64,000 nucleotides of DNA from Rhodococcus sp. IEGM 1409 (GCF_030056735.1 NZ_JASHKN010000004.1:401412-465411), one strand, 5' to 3'. Counted from the first letter of the stretch, positions 39,178-48,231 are shown. Numbers and translations are program-made. Notes: generated from the sequence alone by a model not told the origin.

Positions 39178-39580
39178 TCGATCCCAGCCTGTTGAGTACG
39201 GCTCTCAACGTCGGCAGGCTGCGACCGTCGCCCTCACGAACACCGTCACCGGAACCGGGATGTGACCAATCAGTCTCCGTCGACAGCACTGCGTCGCGGA
39301 CCACACCGGCGATACTTCGCTCGTCCGTCAGATCGATATCGGTTACCGATCGCTCCGCCGTAGCGATGACATCCGACGGGGTCGGCACACTGTGCTCGCA
39401 GTACTCGCCGTAAACCTCGACGAACAACACGCTCTTACGCACGCGGAACGCGAAAGTCCGACCGTCGGACCTGCCGAAACCATGTGCATGAGCGCCGATG
39501 CTGAGGTCCTCGATCTCGAAGCCCGGCCGCGCCGGTTCGGGCGGCTGTGCGCCGGAATCGGTGGGTTCTGTGGGAATCAC
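39158..39580 (-). CDS. Conserved hypothetical protein, Rv2137c-like
   Basis: This 140-residue protein is the positional counterpart of Rv2137c. Visible features are FEIEDLSIGAHAHGFGRSDG, AFRVRKSVLFVEVYGEYCEH, and a helical AGVVRDAVLSTETDW region; there is no signal peptide or membrane segment. It starts at GTG 39580 with GAGGAG upstream. Function is unknown. It is divergent from the LppL-like gene, and its 3' end lies inside hmuV, so the heme operon was probably inserted here relative to mycobacteria. Confidence 0.75.
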   Translation of the reverse strand: MIPTEPTDSGAQPPEPARPGFEIEDLSIGAHAHGFGRSDGRTFAFRVRKSVLFVEVYGEYCEHSVPTPSDVIATAERSVTDIDLTDERSIAGVVRDAVLSTETDWSHPGSGDGVREGDGRSLPTLRAVLNRLGSIIDSVR

Positions 39581-39763
39581 AATGATCTCCTCGGTGATTG
39601 CAGCGTCAACCGCAATCGCTGTTCGTACGGTATCGCGTCAAGGGTGTGAGCGGAATGGTCAGTGGTTCCTCGACGCGATGAATGGCGCCCGACTGCGATC
39701 AGGGATGATCGATGACAGTCGCACTGCGTGAAGAACAGATGACAAGAAAAAGAGGAACTACAC

Positions 39764-40789
39764 ATGGCTCGCCTAGGGATCCGCACCACTGCAGCAGCAA
39801 TGGGGGCGGCGGTTCTGCTGGTCACAGGATGTTCTTCCGGAGATGGCGGAGACGACCTCATCACGATCGATCCCGCAACGGCCGGGGTCTCGCCGGCCAC
39901 CACCAGCACCCCGGCCGGCGTGGTTCACCCGTATTCAGGTCTGATCGATTCCATCACATTCGACCCGATCACGCGCAGCGCTGTCCTGGTCGCCAACGAC
40001 CCCCGCTCGGTGCTGGTCGTTCCTTCGGACAGCTTGGCCGGCGCCGACCCGGCCTCGACAGGTCGTCCGATCACCCTGGATTCGGACGTGCGCGATGTCT
40101 CGATCGCCGCTGACGGCAATGCGCTGCTGTCGATGAATCGCCAGGTAGTGAAGCTGAATCTGACTTCGGGCGAACAGACGTCCATCCCAGTCGACGGCCA
40201 GGCGAACTCCGCGGTCGAGCTCACCGACGGCCGCATCGCGATCGGCACGGACAATGGTTCAGTTCACATCATCGACCCGAAGACCGATCAGTCACAGACG
40301 GTTTCGGGATTCGCCTCCGTTGACGAACTCGCGGTGACCGGCGACAACCTGAGCGCACTCGATCACCGTCAGACCTCGCTGACGGCGATCAATCTCGAAG
40401 ACAGCAAACTCGGCGTTGCTCTCCGCGCCGGTGAAGGCGCGACCCACCTGACCACCGATCGATTCGGACGAATTCTGGTCACGGACACCACCGGCAACGA
40501 ACTACTCGTCTTCACTGCCGATCCGCTCCTGATGCACCAGCGCTACCCCGTCGGCGAGTCGCCCTACGCCGTTGCCTACGACGAAACCGCGGATCGGGTG
40601 TGGGTCACGCTGACCGCGACCAACGAGGTGGTCGGCTTCGATCTGTCGTCAGGCATCCCCGTGGAGACCGGACGGTTCAAGACGGTGCGACAGCCGAATT
40701 CGTTGGCCGTAGACTCTTCCAACGGCAATCTGATCGTCGGATCGGCAACCGGTGACGGGCTGCAGGTCATCCCGTCACGGGAGAACTGA
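39764..40789 (+). CDS. LppL-like beta-propeller lipoprotein
   Basis: This 341-residue precursor has a signal peptide ending in LVTGCSS, so a lipid-anchored Cys near residue 23. The mature part is made of repeated beta segments (PITLDSDVRDVSIAADGNAL, RIAIGTDNGSVHIIDPKT, AVAYDETADRVWVTL, NSLAVDSSNGNLIVGSATG) typical of a seven- or six-bladed propeller. It is the counterpart of Rv2138 (LppL). The function is unknown; a surface or cell-wall role is likely. It overlaps the DUF5703 gene by one base. Confidence 0.83.
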   Translation: MARLGIRTTAAAMGAAVLLVTGCSSGDGGDDLITIDPATAGVSPATTSTPAGVVHPYSGLIDSITFDPITRSAVLVANDPRSVLVVPSDSLAGADPASTGRPITLDSDVRDVSIAADGNALLSMNRQVVKLNLTSGEQTSIPVDGQANSAVELTDGRIAIGTDNGSVHIIDPKTDQSQTVSGFASVDELAVTGDNLSALDHRQTSLTAINLEDSKLGVALRAGEGATHLTTDRFGRILVTDTTGNELLVFTADPLLMHQRYPVGESPYAVAYDETADRVWVTLTATNEVVGFDLSSGIPVETGRFKTVRQPNSLAVDSSNGNLIVGSATGDGLQVIPSREN

Positions 40790-41037
40790 TGGAAAAGCGT
40801 GCGCGCGGGATCCCCGCGCAGTGGGAAACGTCGGACGACAAGTTCGACTACGTGCCGCTCCGGCTACCGCCGAACGTTTCGCGGGTCACGGCGTCGATGC
40901 GGCTGGCGATCTCCGCCGAGTTCGGCGGGTGGGAACTCTCCCGCGTTCGTCTCTATCCCGACGGCAGCCGACGTGTGCTTCTCAAGCGCAAGAAGACGCC
41001 GCTGCACGTGACCGATCCGGACGGCATTCAGCACTGA
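40789..41037 (+). CDS. DUF5703-family small protein
   Basis: This 82-residue cytoplasmic protein belongs to the DUF5703 family of actinobacteria. Seen are [40 protein letters not shown] and [14 protein letters not shown]. It starts in a TGATG overlap with the lipoprotein gene and precedes pyrD by 76 bp. Function is unknown. Confidence 0.85.
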   Translation: MEKRARGIPAQWETSDDKFDYVPLRLPPNVSRVTASMRLAISAEFGGWELSRVRLYPDGSRRVLLKRKKTPLHVTDPDGIQH

Positions 41038-41113
41038 TTGTTCGACATACGAAACAGGATCCGCCGCCGTCGAAGCCGCTGACAACATCACACCACCGAA
41101 GAGCTGGAGAATC

Positions 41114-42184
41114 GTGTACCAACTGCTGCTGAGCCTGATGTTCCGGGTCCCACCGGAACGCATCCACCACATTGCCTTCACCGCGATGAAATTGGTGACA
41201 CGATTCGCTCCCCTTCGCTGGCTGGTCTCGAAAGTTCTTGTCGTCGACGACCCGGTATTGCGCAGTCAAGCTTTCGGTCTGACGTTCCCCGCACCTCTCG
41301 GACTGGCGGCCGGGTTCGACAAGGACGCCACCGGAGTCGACGCCTGGGGCCCGTTGGGCTTCGGTTTCGCCGAGGTCGGAACGGTGACGGCCCAGGCTCA
41401 GCCCGGTAACCCCGCGCCGCGCCTGTTCCGTCTTCCAGCCGACCATGCTCTGATCAACCGGATGGGCTTCAACAACCACGGCGCCGGTCACGCAGCCAAC
41501 TTCCTGCGGCAGCGCCGCGTCACGGTGCCGATCGGCGCCAACATCGGCAAGACCAAGATCGTCGAAGCCGCCGACGCCGCTGCCGACTACACCGCCAGCG
41601 CGCAGCTTCTCGGACCTCTGGCCGACTTCATGGTCGTGAATGTCAGCTCGCCGAACACACCCGGGCTCCGTGATCTGCAAGCCGTCGAATCACTGCGCCC
41701 TATCCTGCAGGCCGTGCTCGACACCGTCAGCGTGCCGGTACTGGTGAAGATCGCTCCCGATCTCTCCGACGACGACGTCGACGCCGTTGCCGATCTGGCA
41801 GTCGAACTCGGACTTGCCGGAATCGTCGCGACCAACACCACGATCCGCCGCGACGGTTTGAAGACCCCGGACGCCGAGGTAGCTGCACTCGGCGCGGGCG
41901 GGCTGTCCGGCGCACCGGTTGCCGAGCGCTCGCTCGAGGTACTTCGGAGGCTGTACGGCCGAGTGGGCGAAAAGATGACCATCATCTCGGTCGGCGGTAT
42001 CGAGACGGCCGATCAGGCGTGGGAACGGATCCTCGCCGGCGCGACGCTGGTTCAGGGATACACCGGCTTCATCTACGGCGGACCGTTCTGGGCTCGCAGC
42101 ATCCACAAAGGCATCGCCAAGCGCGTGCGCGCGGCGGGCTTCTCGTCGATCGCGCAGGCTGTCGGAGCTGAGAACCCTCGCTAG
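41114..42184 (+). CDS. pyrD: Dihydroorotate dehydrogenase (quinone), class 2
   Basis: PyrD oxidises dihydroorotate to orotate in pyrimidine synthesis, passing electrons to the quinone pool at the membrane. The 356-residue class 2 enzyme has an N-terminal amphipathic quinone-binding segment (about 1–40), the FMN-binding [38 protein letters not shown], the catalytic loop region [18 protein letters not shown] with the Ser base, and [20 protein letters not shown]. It starts at GTG 41114 after GGAG. Its stop is four bases from a perfect palindrome. Confidence 0.96.
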   Translation: MYQLLLSLMFRVPPERIHHIAFTAMKLVTRFAPLRWLVSKVLVVDDPVLRSQAFGLTFPAPLGLAAGFDKDATGVDAWGPLGFGFAEVGTVTAQAQPGNPAPRLFRLPADHALINRMGFNNHGAGHAANFLRQRRVTVPIGANIGKTKIVEAADAAADYTASAQLLGPLADFMVVNVSSPNTPGLRDLQAVESLRPILQAVLDTVSVPVLVKIAPDLSDDDVDAVADLAVELGLAGIVATNTTIRRDGLKTPDAEVAALGAGGLSGAPVAERSLEVLRRLYGRVGEKMTIISVGGIETADQAWERILAGATLVQGYTGFIYGGPFWARSIHKGIAKRVRAAGFSSIAQAVGAENPR

Positions 42185-42187
42185 AAA

Positions 42188-42237
42188 CTGCTGTGCGCCT
42201 TTGTTAACCGCCCGCGGTTAACAAAGGCGCACAGCAG
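42188..42237. repeat. 50-bp perfect palindrome, copy 2 of 3
   Basis: Arms of 24 bases with a CC centre share the GCGCCTTTGTTAACCGC core with copy 1. It lies between the convergent pyrD and PEBP-like genes and would terminate transcription from both sides. Confidence 0.85.
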
Positions 42238-42242
42238 GGTGA

Positions 42243-42779
42243 TTACTCGACCTCGAACGTCCCGGTCAGGGTTGCACGCGCAATCGCGTGATGGAACACG
42301 TTGAAACCGAGGAACGCCGGCGACGAGTCAGCAGTAACCCCGTCCAGTGTCTCCACGTCGAGGGCATGCACCGCGATGATGTAGCGATGCGGGCCGTGCC
42401 CGGGTGGCGGGCCTGCACCGATGAAACCGAACCCGCCGCCGTCGTGGCGGAGTGTGACGGTTCCGGCAGGCAGGACACTGCTGTCCGCCGCGCCGGCGCC
42501 GGCCGGAAGTTCGGTGACGGAAGCCGGAATGTTCGCCACGGCCCAGTGCCAGAATCCCGACGCTGTCGGTGCGTCCGGGTCGAACACCGTCACGACAAAA
42601 CTCTTCGTCTCGGCCGGAAAGCCCGACCACGAGAGCTGCGGTGAGATGTCTTCGCCACCGGGAACACCGAAAGCACCACTGGCCTGAGCAAGCTTCAGCG
42701 GCTGGCCGGCAGTGATGTCGTCACTGGTCAGCTCGAAACTCGGCAACTTCGGCAATGGTTCGTACGGATCGTGCGCCAT
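42243..42779 (-). CDS. PEBP-like protein (YbhB/YbcL family)
   Basis: This 178-residue cytoplasmic protein is a phosphatidylethanolamine-binding-protein homologue, the Rv2140c counterpart. Family motifs are [37 protein letters not shown] and [17 protein letters not shown] (ligand-pocket Asp, His residues). Mycobacterial homologues bind inhibitors and small anions; its native ligand is unknown. It follows the M20 peptidase gene by 65 bp on the same strand. Confidence 0.92.
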   Translation of the reverse strand: MAHDPYEPLPKLPSFELTSDDITAGQPLKLAQASGAFGVPGGEDISPQLSWSGFPAETKSFVVTVFDPDAPTASGFWHWAVANIPASVTELPAGAGAADSSVLPAGTVTLRHDGGGFGFIGAGPPPGHGPHRYIIAVHALDVETLDGVTADSSPAFLGFNVFHHAIARATLTGTFEVE

Positions 42780-42844
42780 GCGAATCCTTTCTGTGACAAG
42801 AGAGCTCGATGTGAGTCGAGCCCACGGATCTATCCACGTGCTCG

Positions 42845-44197
42845 TCAGGAATTGAGCAGGAAATGTTCCAGAACACGTGTCCCGAACAGTAGTGCGTCCA
42901 CCGGAACTCGCTCGTCGACGCCGTGGAACAGCGCGCTGAAATCCAACTCGGGCGGCAACTGCAACGGCGCGAAACCGAAGCAGCGAATGCCGAGTTTCGC
43001 GAAAGCCTTCGCGTCCGTACCACCGGAGAGCATGTACGGAACGGTGCGGGCCTCCGGATCATGAGCGAGGATCGCCTCGTTCATGGCGTCGACGAGATGG
43101 CCGTCGAACGTCGTCTCGTACGAGTCCAGCTTGGTGATCCACTCGCGGGTCACGTCCGGACCGATCAGTTGGTCCACCGTGCGCTCGAATTCGGCCTGCC
43201 GTCCCGGCAGCACGCGGCAGTCGAAAACCGCCTCGGCTGTCTGCGGAATGACGTTCGCCTTGTATCCGGCCTTGAGCATCGTCGGGTTCGCCGTGTCACG
43301 GAACGTCGCCCCGATGATGTTGGCGATCGTCCCCAGCTTCGCGAGGGTTCCGTCGATGTCGGGTGATCCCGGATCGAAGTCCAATCCGGTCTCCTCGCCG
43401 ACGGCGGTGAGGAACTCCGCGACCGAATCCGAGATCACGATCGGGAACTGGTGGGCAGCTAGCCTCGAGACCGCGCCGGCAAGTGTGGCGACGGCGTTGT
43501 CGTCGTGGAGGAAGGATCCGTGCCCGGCGCGTCCCTTGGCAGTCAGACGCATCCACCCGAGCCCTTTTTCCGCAGTCTCCACGAGGTATAGGCGGCGGTC
43601 GGTTCCGTCAGGTCGCGGAACCGTCAGCGAGAAGCCGCCGACTTCACCCACGGCCTCGGTCACTCCCTCGAACAGATCCGGGCGATGCTCGACCAGCCAC
43701 TGGCATCCGTACTTCCCGCCTGCTTCCTCGTCCGCCACGAAGGCGAACACCAGATCACGCGGAGGTACGACGCCTTCCGCCTTGAACTGTCTGGCGAGGG
43801 CCAGGATCATCCCGACCATGTCCTTCATATCCACGGCGCCGCGCCCCCAGACGTAACCGTCCTGGACGGTGCCGGCAAAGGGGTGCACGCTCCAGTCGGC
43901 GGGCTCGGCCGGGACGACGTCGAGGTGACCGTGAAGCATCAGCGCACCGCGACCCGACTCGGCACCCTTCAAGCGAGCAAAAACGTTCCCACGTCCGGGT
44001 GCGCCGGACTCGACGTATTCCGTCTCGTAACCGACTTCTTGAAGCTGCGCAGCAACCCACTCCGCGCACGCACGCTCGCCCTTGGTGGTTTCGAGTTCTC
44101 CCGTGTTCGAGGTGTCGAAGCGGATGAGAGAACTGACCAGTTCGACTACTTCTGCTTCGGCTCTACTCGGATTCGGATTATTCAGGGTTGTGGTCAT
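42845..44197 (-). CDS. M20-family metallopeptidase
   Basis: This 450-residue cytoplasmic enzyme is an M20 (ArgE/DapE-like) di-zinc amidohydrolase, the Rv2141c counterpart. Metal-binding segments are [27 protein letters not shown] and [14 protein letters not shown] with the catalytic Glu, and [13 protein letters not shown] near the end. The dimerisation lid is between about 210 and 340. The substrate, a peptide or N-acyl amino acid, is unknown. It lies next to the PEBP-like gene as in mycobacteria. Confidence 0.93.
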   Translation of the reverse strand: MTTTLNNPNPSRAEAEVVELVSSLIRFDTSNTGELETTKGERACAEWVAAQLQEVGYETEYVESGAPGRGNVFARLKGAESGRGALMLHGHLDVVPAEPADWSVHPFAGTVQDGYVWGRGAVDMKDMVGMILALARQFKAEGVVPPRDLVFAFVADEEAGGKYGCQWLVEHRPDLFEGVTEAVGEVGGFSLTVPRPDGTDRRLYLVETAEKGLGWMRLTAKGRAGHGSFLHDDNAVATLAGAVSRLAAHQFPIVISDSVAEFLTAVGEETGLDFDPGSPDIDGTLAKLGTIANIIGATFRDTANPTMLKAGYKANVIPQTAEAVFDCRVLPGRQAEFERTVDQLIGPDVTREWITKLDSYETTFDGHLVDAMNEAILAHDPEARTVPYMLSGGTDAKAFAKLGIRCFGFAPLQLPPELDFSALFHGVDERVPVDALLFGTRVLEHFLLNS

Positions 44198-44276
44198 TCC
44201 ACTTTCCTACCATCGAATCAAACGACGCGGGCGACCGGAATGCCCCGCAACCTGGCGATTTGGGGCAGATGAGCTA

Positions 44277-44404
44277 ATCGGATACTCTTTCCCAGCACCG
44301 AGAAATCGGGGCCGAGTCCGAGTGGCGGAATGGCAGACGCGCTAGCTTGAGGTGCTAGTGTCCTATTAACGGACGTGGGGGTTCAAGTCCCCCCTCGGAC
44401 ACTC
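44277..44404. repeat. 128-bp direct repeat with tRNA-Leu, copy 1
   Basis: The segment 44277–44404 is repeated exactly at 44525–44652 (offset 248). It holds 39 bases of upstream sequence, including ATCGGATACTCTTTCCCAGC, and the complete tRNA gene. The duplicated upstream part probably includes each tRNA gene's promoter. Confidence 0.9.
44316..44401 (+). tRNA. tRNA-Leu (anticodon GAG), copy 1
   Basis: The 86-base gene starts GTCCGAGTGGCGGAATGG and ends CTCGGACA, forming a seven-pair acceptor stem. The anticodon loop CTTGAGG gives GAG, reading CUC and CUU. A long variable arm (TGTCCTATTAACGGACG) and the T-arm GGGGGTTCAAGTCCCCC are typical for tRNA-Leu. CCA is not encoded. Confidence 0.95.
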
Positions 44405-44410
44405 GAATAC

Positions 44411-44452
44411 AGCAAAATGACCCCAGCCTGATCAGGTTGGGGTCATTTTGCT
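44411..44452 (+). terminator. Terminator after tRNA-Leu copy 1
   Basis: A 15-bp stem (AGCAAAATGACCCCA with its complement) encloses an inner CCTGATCAGG palindrome, nine bases after the tRNA. It runs directly into palindrome copy 3. Confidence 0.75.
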
Positions 44453-44494
44453 GTGCGCCTTTATTAACCCCGGGCGGTTAACAAAGGCGCACAG
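44451..44494. repeat. 44-bp palindrome, copy 3 of 3 (imperfect)
   Basis: Arms of 19 bases (CTGTGCGCCTTTATTAACC and its near-complement) have one mismatch, TATTAA against TTAACA, and the centre is CCGGGC instead of GCCCGC. It overlaps the terminator of tRNA-Leu copy 1 by two bases. Confidence 0.8.
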
Positions 44495-44524
44495 CAATGG
44501 GCCGATTTGGGACCTGGCGATGGC

Positions 44525-44652
44525 ATCGGATACTCTTTCCCAGCACCGAGAAATCGGGGCCGAGTCCGAGTGGCGGAATGGCAGACGCGCTAGCTTGAGG
44601 TGCTAGTGTCCTATTAACGGACGTGGGGGTTCAAGTCCCCCCTCGGACACTC
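44525..44652. repeat. 128-bp direct repeat with tRNA-Leu, copy 2
   Basis: This is the exact second copy of 44277–44404. The sequences diverge immediately on both sides, so the duplicated unit is well defined. Confidence 0.9.
44564..44649 (+). tRNA. tRNA-Leu (anticodon GAG), copy 2
   Basis: It is identical to the gene at 44316–44401 over all 86 bases. It is followed by a different terminator (44670–44702). Confidence 0.95.
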
Positions 44653-44669
44653 TGTGTTGAGACAGACAG

Positions 44670-44702
44670 GAAAAGCTCCGGTTCATCGAACCGGAGCTTT
44701 TC
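44670..44702 (+). terminator. Terminator after tRNA-Leu copy 2
   Basis: A perfect 15-bp stem GAAAAGCTCCGGTTC with a three-base loop ends in CTTTTCTC, a good rho-independent terminator 21 bases after the tRNA. Confidence 0.85.
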
Positions 44703-44757
44703 TCGTAATTGGCGAAGTTCCCGAACCAGGGAACAGTCCGCGCGAGCGGCGATCGAG

Positions 44758-46299
44758 ATGGAACAGAAGTTCGAAGTGGATACAGACACCAAGAAGTCGG
44801 ATGCACTGCAGGCAGATTCGCTGGAAACAGCCGATTCAGAATCTGCTCGAGCCGAACTAACCGGACTCGACCCCGCAGAACTCGAAATCTGCTTGAAGGT
44901 CCTTTCCGAAGCCGCCGAACTCGACGACGAGCATCCCGATTCGATCACCATGCAGCGCGCTGTCGGCCATCTGTTCAAGCGACTCAAGAAGAAGCGCCGC
45001 CTCGCTTCGCGCGCAGCCGTCAACGAAGCCGATCGCCAAGTGGTCGCCGCGACGGCCACCGGTTCACCCGATCGCATCGACGACGAGACCGCCGGCATTC
45101 CGATCAAGTCGAACACCGCAGGCGCTTCCGCCGGCACGCTCATCAAGGCGCGGCCGTGCTACATCTGCAAGCAGCGGTACACCGCAGTCGACGCCTTCTA
45201 CCACCAACTGTGCCCCGATTGCGCTGCCACCAGCCGCAGCAAACGTGATGCCAGCACTGATCTCACCGGCCGACGCGCACTACTTACCGGCGGCCGCGCG
45301 AAGATCGGTATGTACATCGCGTTGCGCCTGCTGCGTGACGGTGCACATCTGACCATCACGACGCGATTCCCCAACGACGCGATCCGCCGATTCAAGGCGA
45401 TGGAAGACAGCAACGATTGGATTCATCGTCTGCGCATCGTCGGCATCGACCTCCGTGACCCCGCCCAGGTTGTTGCACTCGCGGATTCTGTTGCCGCACA
45501 GGGTCCGCTCGACATCCTCATCAACAACGCCGCACAAACAGTTCGACGCTCCCCCGGCGCCTACGGCGCTTTGGTCGACGCCGAGTCCGGCGCACTGCCT
45601 GCCGGTGAACTGCCCGATGTCCTGACCTTCGGCAAGACGAGCGACGCTCACCCCGCTGCTCTGGCCGGATCGCTGTCGGACGTCGCGAGTATCACCTCCG
45701 GAAATCTCTCGGCCGACGCGGTCAGTTCGCTCGCTCTCGTCGCCAAGTCGGCTTCACCCGATCGCATCGAACAGGGGATCGCCATCGACGCCGGCGGACT
45801 ACTTCCCGACCTCGCGCACACCAACAGCTGGGTTCAGACCGTCGAAGAGGTCGATCCGATCGAGCTTCTCGAAGTGCAGCTCTGCAACTCGGTCGCGCCC
45901 TTCATCCTCGTTTCGCGCCTGCGCCCGTCGATGGCCGCGGCCGCTGCTCGACGCAAGTACGTCGTGAACGTTTCCGCCATGGAGGGTCAGTTCAGCCGCG
46001 CGTACAAGGGCCCTGGCCACCCGCACACCAACATGGCCAAGGCAGCACTGAACATGCTGACCCGCACCAGCTCCAAGGAATTGCTCGACGACGGCATCCT
46101 CATGACCGCCGTCGACACCGGCTGGATCACCGACGAACGCCCGCACTTCACCAAGATGCGGCTGGCCGACGAAGGTTTCCACGCGCCACTCGACCTCGTC
46201 GACGGTGCAGCCCGCGTCTACGACCCCATCGTTCAGGGCGAACTGGGCGTCGACCTACACGGCTGCTTCCTCAAGGATTACCAACCCTCACCGTGGTGA
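44758..46299 (+). CDS. SDR-family protein with N-terminal zinc ribbon
   Basis: This 513-residue protein joins an acidic, helical N-terminus (about 1–65), a basic KRLKKKRRL stretch (75–83), a zinc-ribbon-like CYICKQRYTAVDAFYHQL with Cys134, Cys137, Cys152 and Cys155, and a short-chain dehydrogenase domain (Rossmann LLTGGRAKIGMYIA at 175–188, ILINNAAQTVRR). A long insertion of about 100 residues follows the NNA motif. The expected YxxxK reads HTNMAK, with Thr424 where Tyr is usual, Lys428 present and Ser in VNVSAMEG. The protein may be a reductase using another residue, or a non-catalytic relative. No substrate is known. Confidence 0.75.
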   Translation: MEQKFEVDTDTKKSDALQADSLETADSESARAELTGLDPAELEICLKVLSEAAELDDEHPDSITMQRAVGHLFKRLKKKRRLASRAAVNEADRQVVAATATGSPDRIDDETAGIPIKSNTAGASAGTLIKARPCYICKQRYTAVDAFYHQLCPDCAATSRSKRDASTDLTGRRALLTGGRAKIGMYIALRLLRDGAHLTITTRFPNDAIRRFKAMEDSNDWIHRLRIVGIDLRDPAQVVALADSVAAQGPLDILINNAAQTVRRSPGAYGALVDAESGALPAGELPDVLTFGKTSDAHPAALAGSLSDVASITSGNLSADAVSSLALVAKSASPDRIEQGIAIDAGGLLPDLAHTNSWVQTVEEVDPIELLEVQLCNSVAPFILVSRLRPSMAAAAARRKYVVNVSAMEGQFSRAYKGPGHPHTNMAKAALNMLTRTSSKELLDDGILMTAVDTGWITDERPHFTKMRLADEGFHAPLDLVDGAARVYDPIVQGELGVDLHGCFLKDYQPSPW

Positions 46300-46300
46300 T

Positions 46301-46381
46301 GGCGGCACCGCCGCAGTGATGACAGGCGGCACCGCCGCAGTGGTGACAGGCGGCACCGCCGCAGTGGTGACAGGCGGCACG
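46301..46381. repeat. 24-bp tandem repeat, about 3.4 copies
   Basis: The unit GGCGGCACCGCCGCAGTGGTGACA (given here in two parts: GGCGGCACCGCC then GCAGTGGTGACA) occurs three times plus a partial one, starting right after the SDR stop. Each unit contains a GGCGG/CCGCC hairpin, and no reading frame of a recognised gene uses it. Confidence 0.85.
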
Positions 46382-46464
46382 CCCGCGCCCCGATGTGGCG
46401 ATCTCGTCACCCCCAAACCCCCGTGTCGAGTAGCTCATTTCAGGTAGAGCACAGCATTGCAGGC

Positions 46465-46470
46465 GATAAT
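46465..46470 (+). promoter_or_regulatory. Putative -10 box of the stress-protein gene
   Basis: GATAAT lies 34 bases before the ATG at 46505 and fits a TATAAT-like -10 element. No convincing -35 is seen. Confidence 0.35.
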
Positions 46471-46504
46471 GGACTGCGAACCTGCTCACCGACTCGGAGG
46501 AACC

Positions 46505-46936
46505 ATGACGATCGCCGTCGTACACAAGGACAGCCCGGAAGGCCGCGCCGCAATCGTGGCCGCTGCACGGGAATCCGTGGGTCGAAGCGATGAACTCCTG
46601 GTTCTGCACGTCCTGGACGACGTCAACATCGGAGACACCGTCAACATCGGAGACTCCGAGGAGGATCGGGTCGCTCTTCGCGGCGAGATCCAGTCGGCGC
46701 TCGACGCCGGTGGATTCTCGGAGACGAAGTGGGACCTGCGCACCACCGAGCACGACGGCGATCCGGTAACCGCGCTCGTCAACCTGGTGCACGGCGCGGG
46801 TGTCGATCTCCTGATCGTCGGAACGCGCCGGATGTCCCCCATCGGCAAGTTCCTGCTCGAACGCCCGCTGCAACGCCTGTTGCTCGAAGTCGAGGCTCCG
46901 ATCCTCGTCGTCAAGGAACCCCTCCCCGTCGAGTGA
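46505..46936 (+). CDS. Universal stress protein (UspA family)
   Basis: This 143-residue single-domain UspA protein starts with MTIAVVHKDSPEGRAAIVAA and ends with DLLIVGTRRMSPIGKFLLER, the phosphate-binding Gly-rich loop resembling the ATP-binding GxxGxGxxGxS motif but with only part of it. An 18-bp in-frame duplication gives VNIGDTVNIGD (46622–46657). A CGGAGGAA ribosome-binding site precedes the ATG. The role is unknown, probably stress or dormancy-related. Confidence 0.85.
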   Translation: MTIAVVHKDSPEGRAAIVAAARESVGRSDELLVLHVLDDVNIGDTVNIGDSEEDRVALRGEIQSALDAGGFSETKWDLRTTEHDGDPVTALVNLVHGAGVDLLIVGTRRMSPIGKFLLERPLQRLLLEVEAPILVVKEPLPVE

Positions 46937-46980
46937 CCGCCGTCACATCACTTTCCGGTACTCGTTTGTAGGCTGGCTCC

Positions 46981-48231
46981 ATGACTGGAACCTCGCCCGC
47001 CCGAGAACTCGACATCATCGTCTACGGAGCGAGCGGCTTCGTCGGAAAGCTGCTCGCCGACTACCTGGTCAAACACGCGCCCGAAGGCACGAAGATCGGC
47101 CTCGGCGGCCGCTCACTCGAGAAGTTGGCAGCCACCCGCGCGGATCTGGGTACCGCGGCTGCCGATCTCCCCCTGATCATCGCCGACGCCGACGACGCAA
47201 CCGCGCTGAAGGCACTCGCACAGCGAACCCGAGTCGTCGCCACCACGGTCGGTCCGTATGCCAAGTACGGCCACGCTCTTGTTCACGAATGCGCTTCCGC
47301 CGGAACTCATTACGTCGACCTCACCGGCGAGGTACTGTTCCACCGCGAGAGCATCGACGCCAACCACGACCTGGCGGTGTCGACCGGCGCCAGGATCGTC
47401 CATTCCTGCGGATTCGATTCCATCCCTTCCGATCTCGGAGTGCACGTCCTACACGAGAAGGTCGCTGCCGACGGCGCCGGCGAACTCACCGACACAACCC
47501 TGGTGGTCACCGCGCTCCGCGGTGGCGTGAGCGGTGGCACCATCGATTCGCTTCGCAATCAGATCGACGTGTCGAAAGACGATGCGCGCCTGCGGAAACT
47601 CGCGGCCTCGCCGTATTCACTGAGCCCCGATCGTGATCGGGAGCCCGAACTCGGACGTCAGAGCGACGTGAGCGTGGTCGACGGCAAGAAGATCGATCTG
47701 TCATTGAAGGGGTGGAAGGCGCCGTTCGTGATGGCGTCGTACAACACCCGCGTCGTCCGTCGCAGCAATGCGTTGCGAGAGTGGACGTACGGCAAGAAGT
47801 TCAAGTACAGCGAGGTGATGAGCGTCGGTTCGTCGGTGGCGTCACCGGTGATCGCGGGCGGAGTGGCGGTCGGCCTCGGCGCGCTCGTCGCCGGACTCGC
47901 CCTTCCCCCGACACGCTTCCTTCTCGACAAGGTATTGCCTGCTCCCGGCGAAGGTCCGAGCGAGAGCACCCAGAAGAAGGGTCACTTCACGCTCGACGTG
48001 TTCACCACGACCACGACCGGCGCTCGATACACATCACGAGTGAAGGCGAAGGGCGACCCGGGATACAGCGCGACGGCGGTGATGCTCGGCGAATCTGCGT
48101 TGTCATTGGCGAAAGACCAAAAGGATCTTCCACCGGCCGCCGGCGTCTTGACCCCGGCGACAGCGCTCGGCGACGTCCTGGTCGAGCGTCTGCGCGCGGC
48201 TGGTTTCGAGATTTCCGCGCGCAAACTCTAG
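46981..48231 (+). CDS. Trans-acting enoyl reductase / saccharopine dehydrogenase-like protein
   Basis: This 416-residue protein has an N-terminal Rossmann fold (IIVYGASGFVGKLLADYL, LGGRSLEKLAATRADLG) and the family motifs GPYAKYGHALVHECASAGTH, YVDLTGEVLFHRESIDAN and IVHSCGFDSIPSDLGVHV. It resembles mycobacterial Rv2449c and the trans-acting enoyl reductases that act in lipid synthesis. A hydrophobic Ala/Gly/Val segment (about 275–310, SVASPVIAGGVAVGLGAL) could be membrane associated. Substrate unknown. Confidence 0.87.
   Translation: MTGTSPARELDIIVYGASGFVGKLLADYLVKHAPEGTKIGLGGRSLEKLAATRADLGTAAADLPLIIADADDATALKALAQRTRVVATTVGPYAKYGHALVHECASAGTHYVDLTGEVLFHRESIDANHDLAVSTGARIVHSCGFDSIPSDLGVHVLHEKVAADGAGELTDTTLVVTALRGGVSGGTIDSLRNQIDVSKDDARLRKLAASPYSLSPDRDREPELGRQSDVSVVDGKKIDLSLKGWKAPFVMASYNTRVVRRSNALREWTYGKKFKYSEVMSVGSSVASPVIAGGVAVGLGALVAGLALPPTRFLLDKVLPAPGEGPSESTQKKGHFTLDVFTTTTTGARYTSRVKAKGDPGYSATAVMLGESALSLAKDQKDLPPAAGVLTPATALGDVLVERLRAAGFEISARKL

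Noticed and set aside
44277..44652. The tRNA-Leu duplication as attachment sites of an integrated element
   Set aside because: Only about 120 bases lie between the copies and there is no integrase or other mobile gene.
46301..46381. The 24-bp tandem repeat as a CRISPR array
   Set aside because: The units are directly joined without spacers and no cas genes are present.
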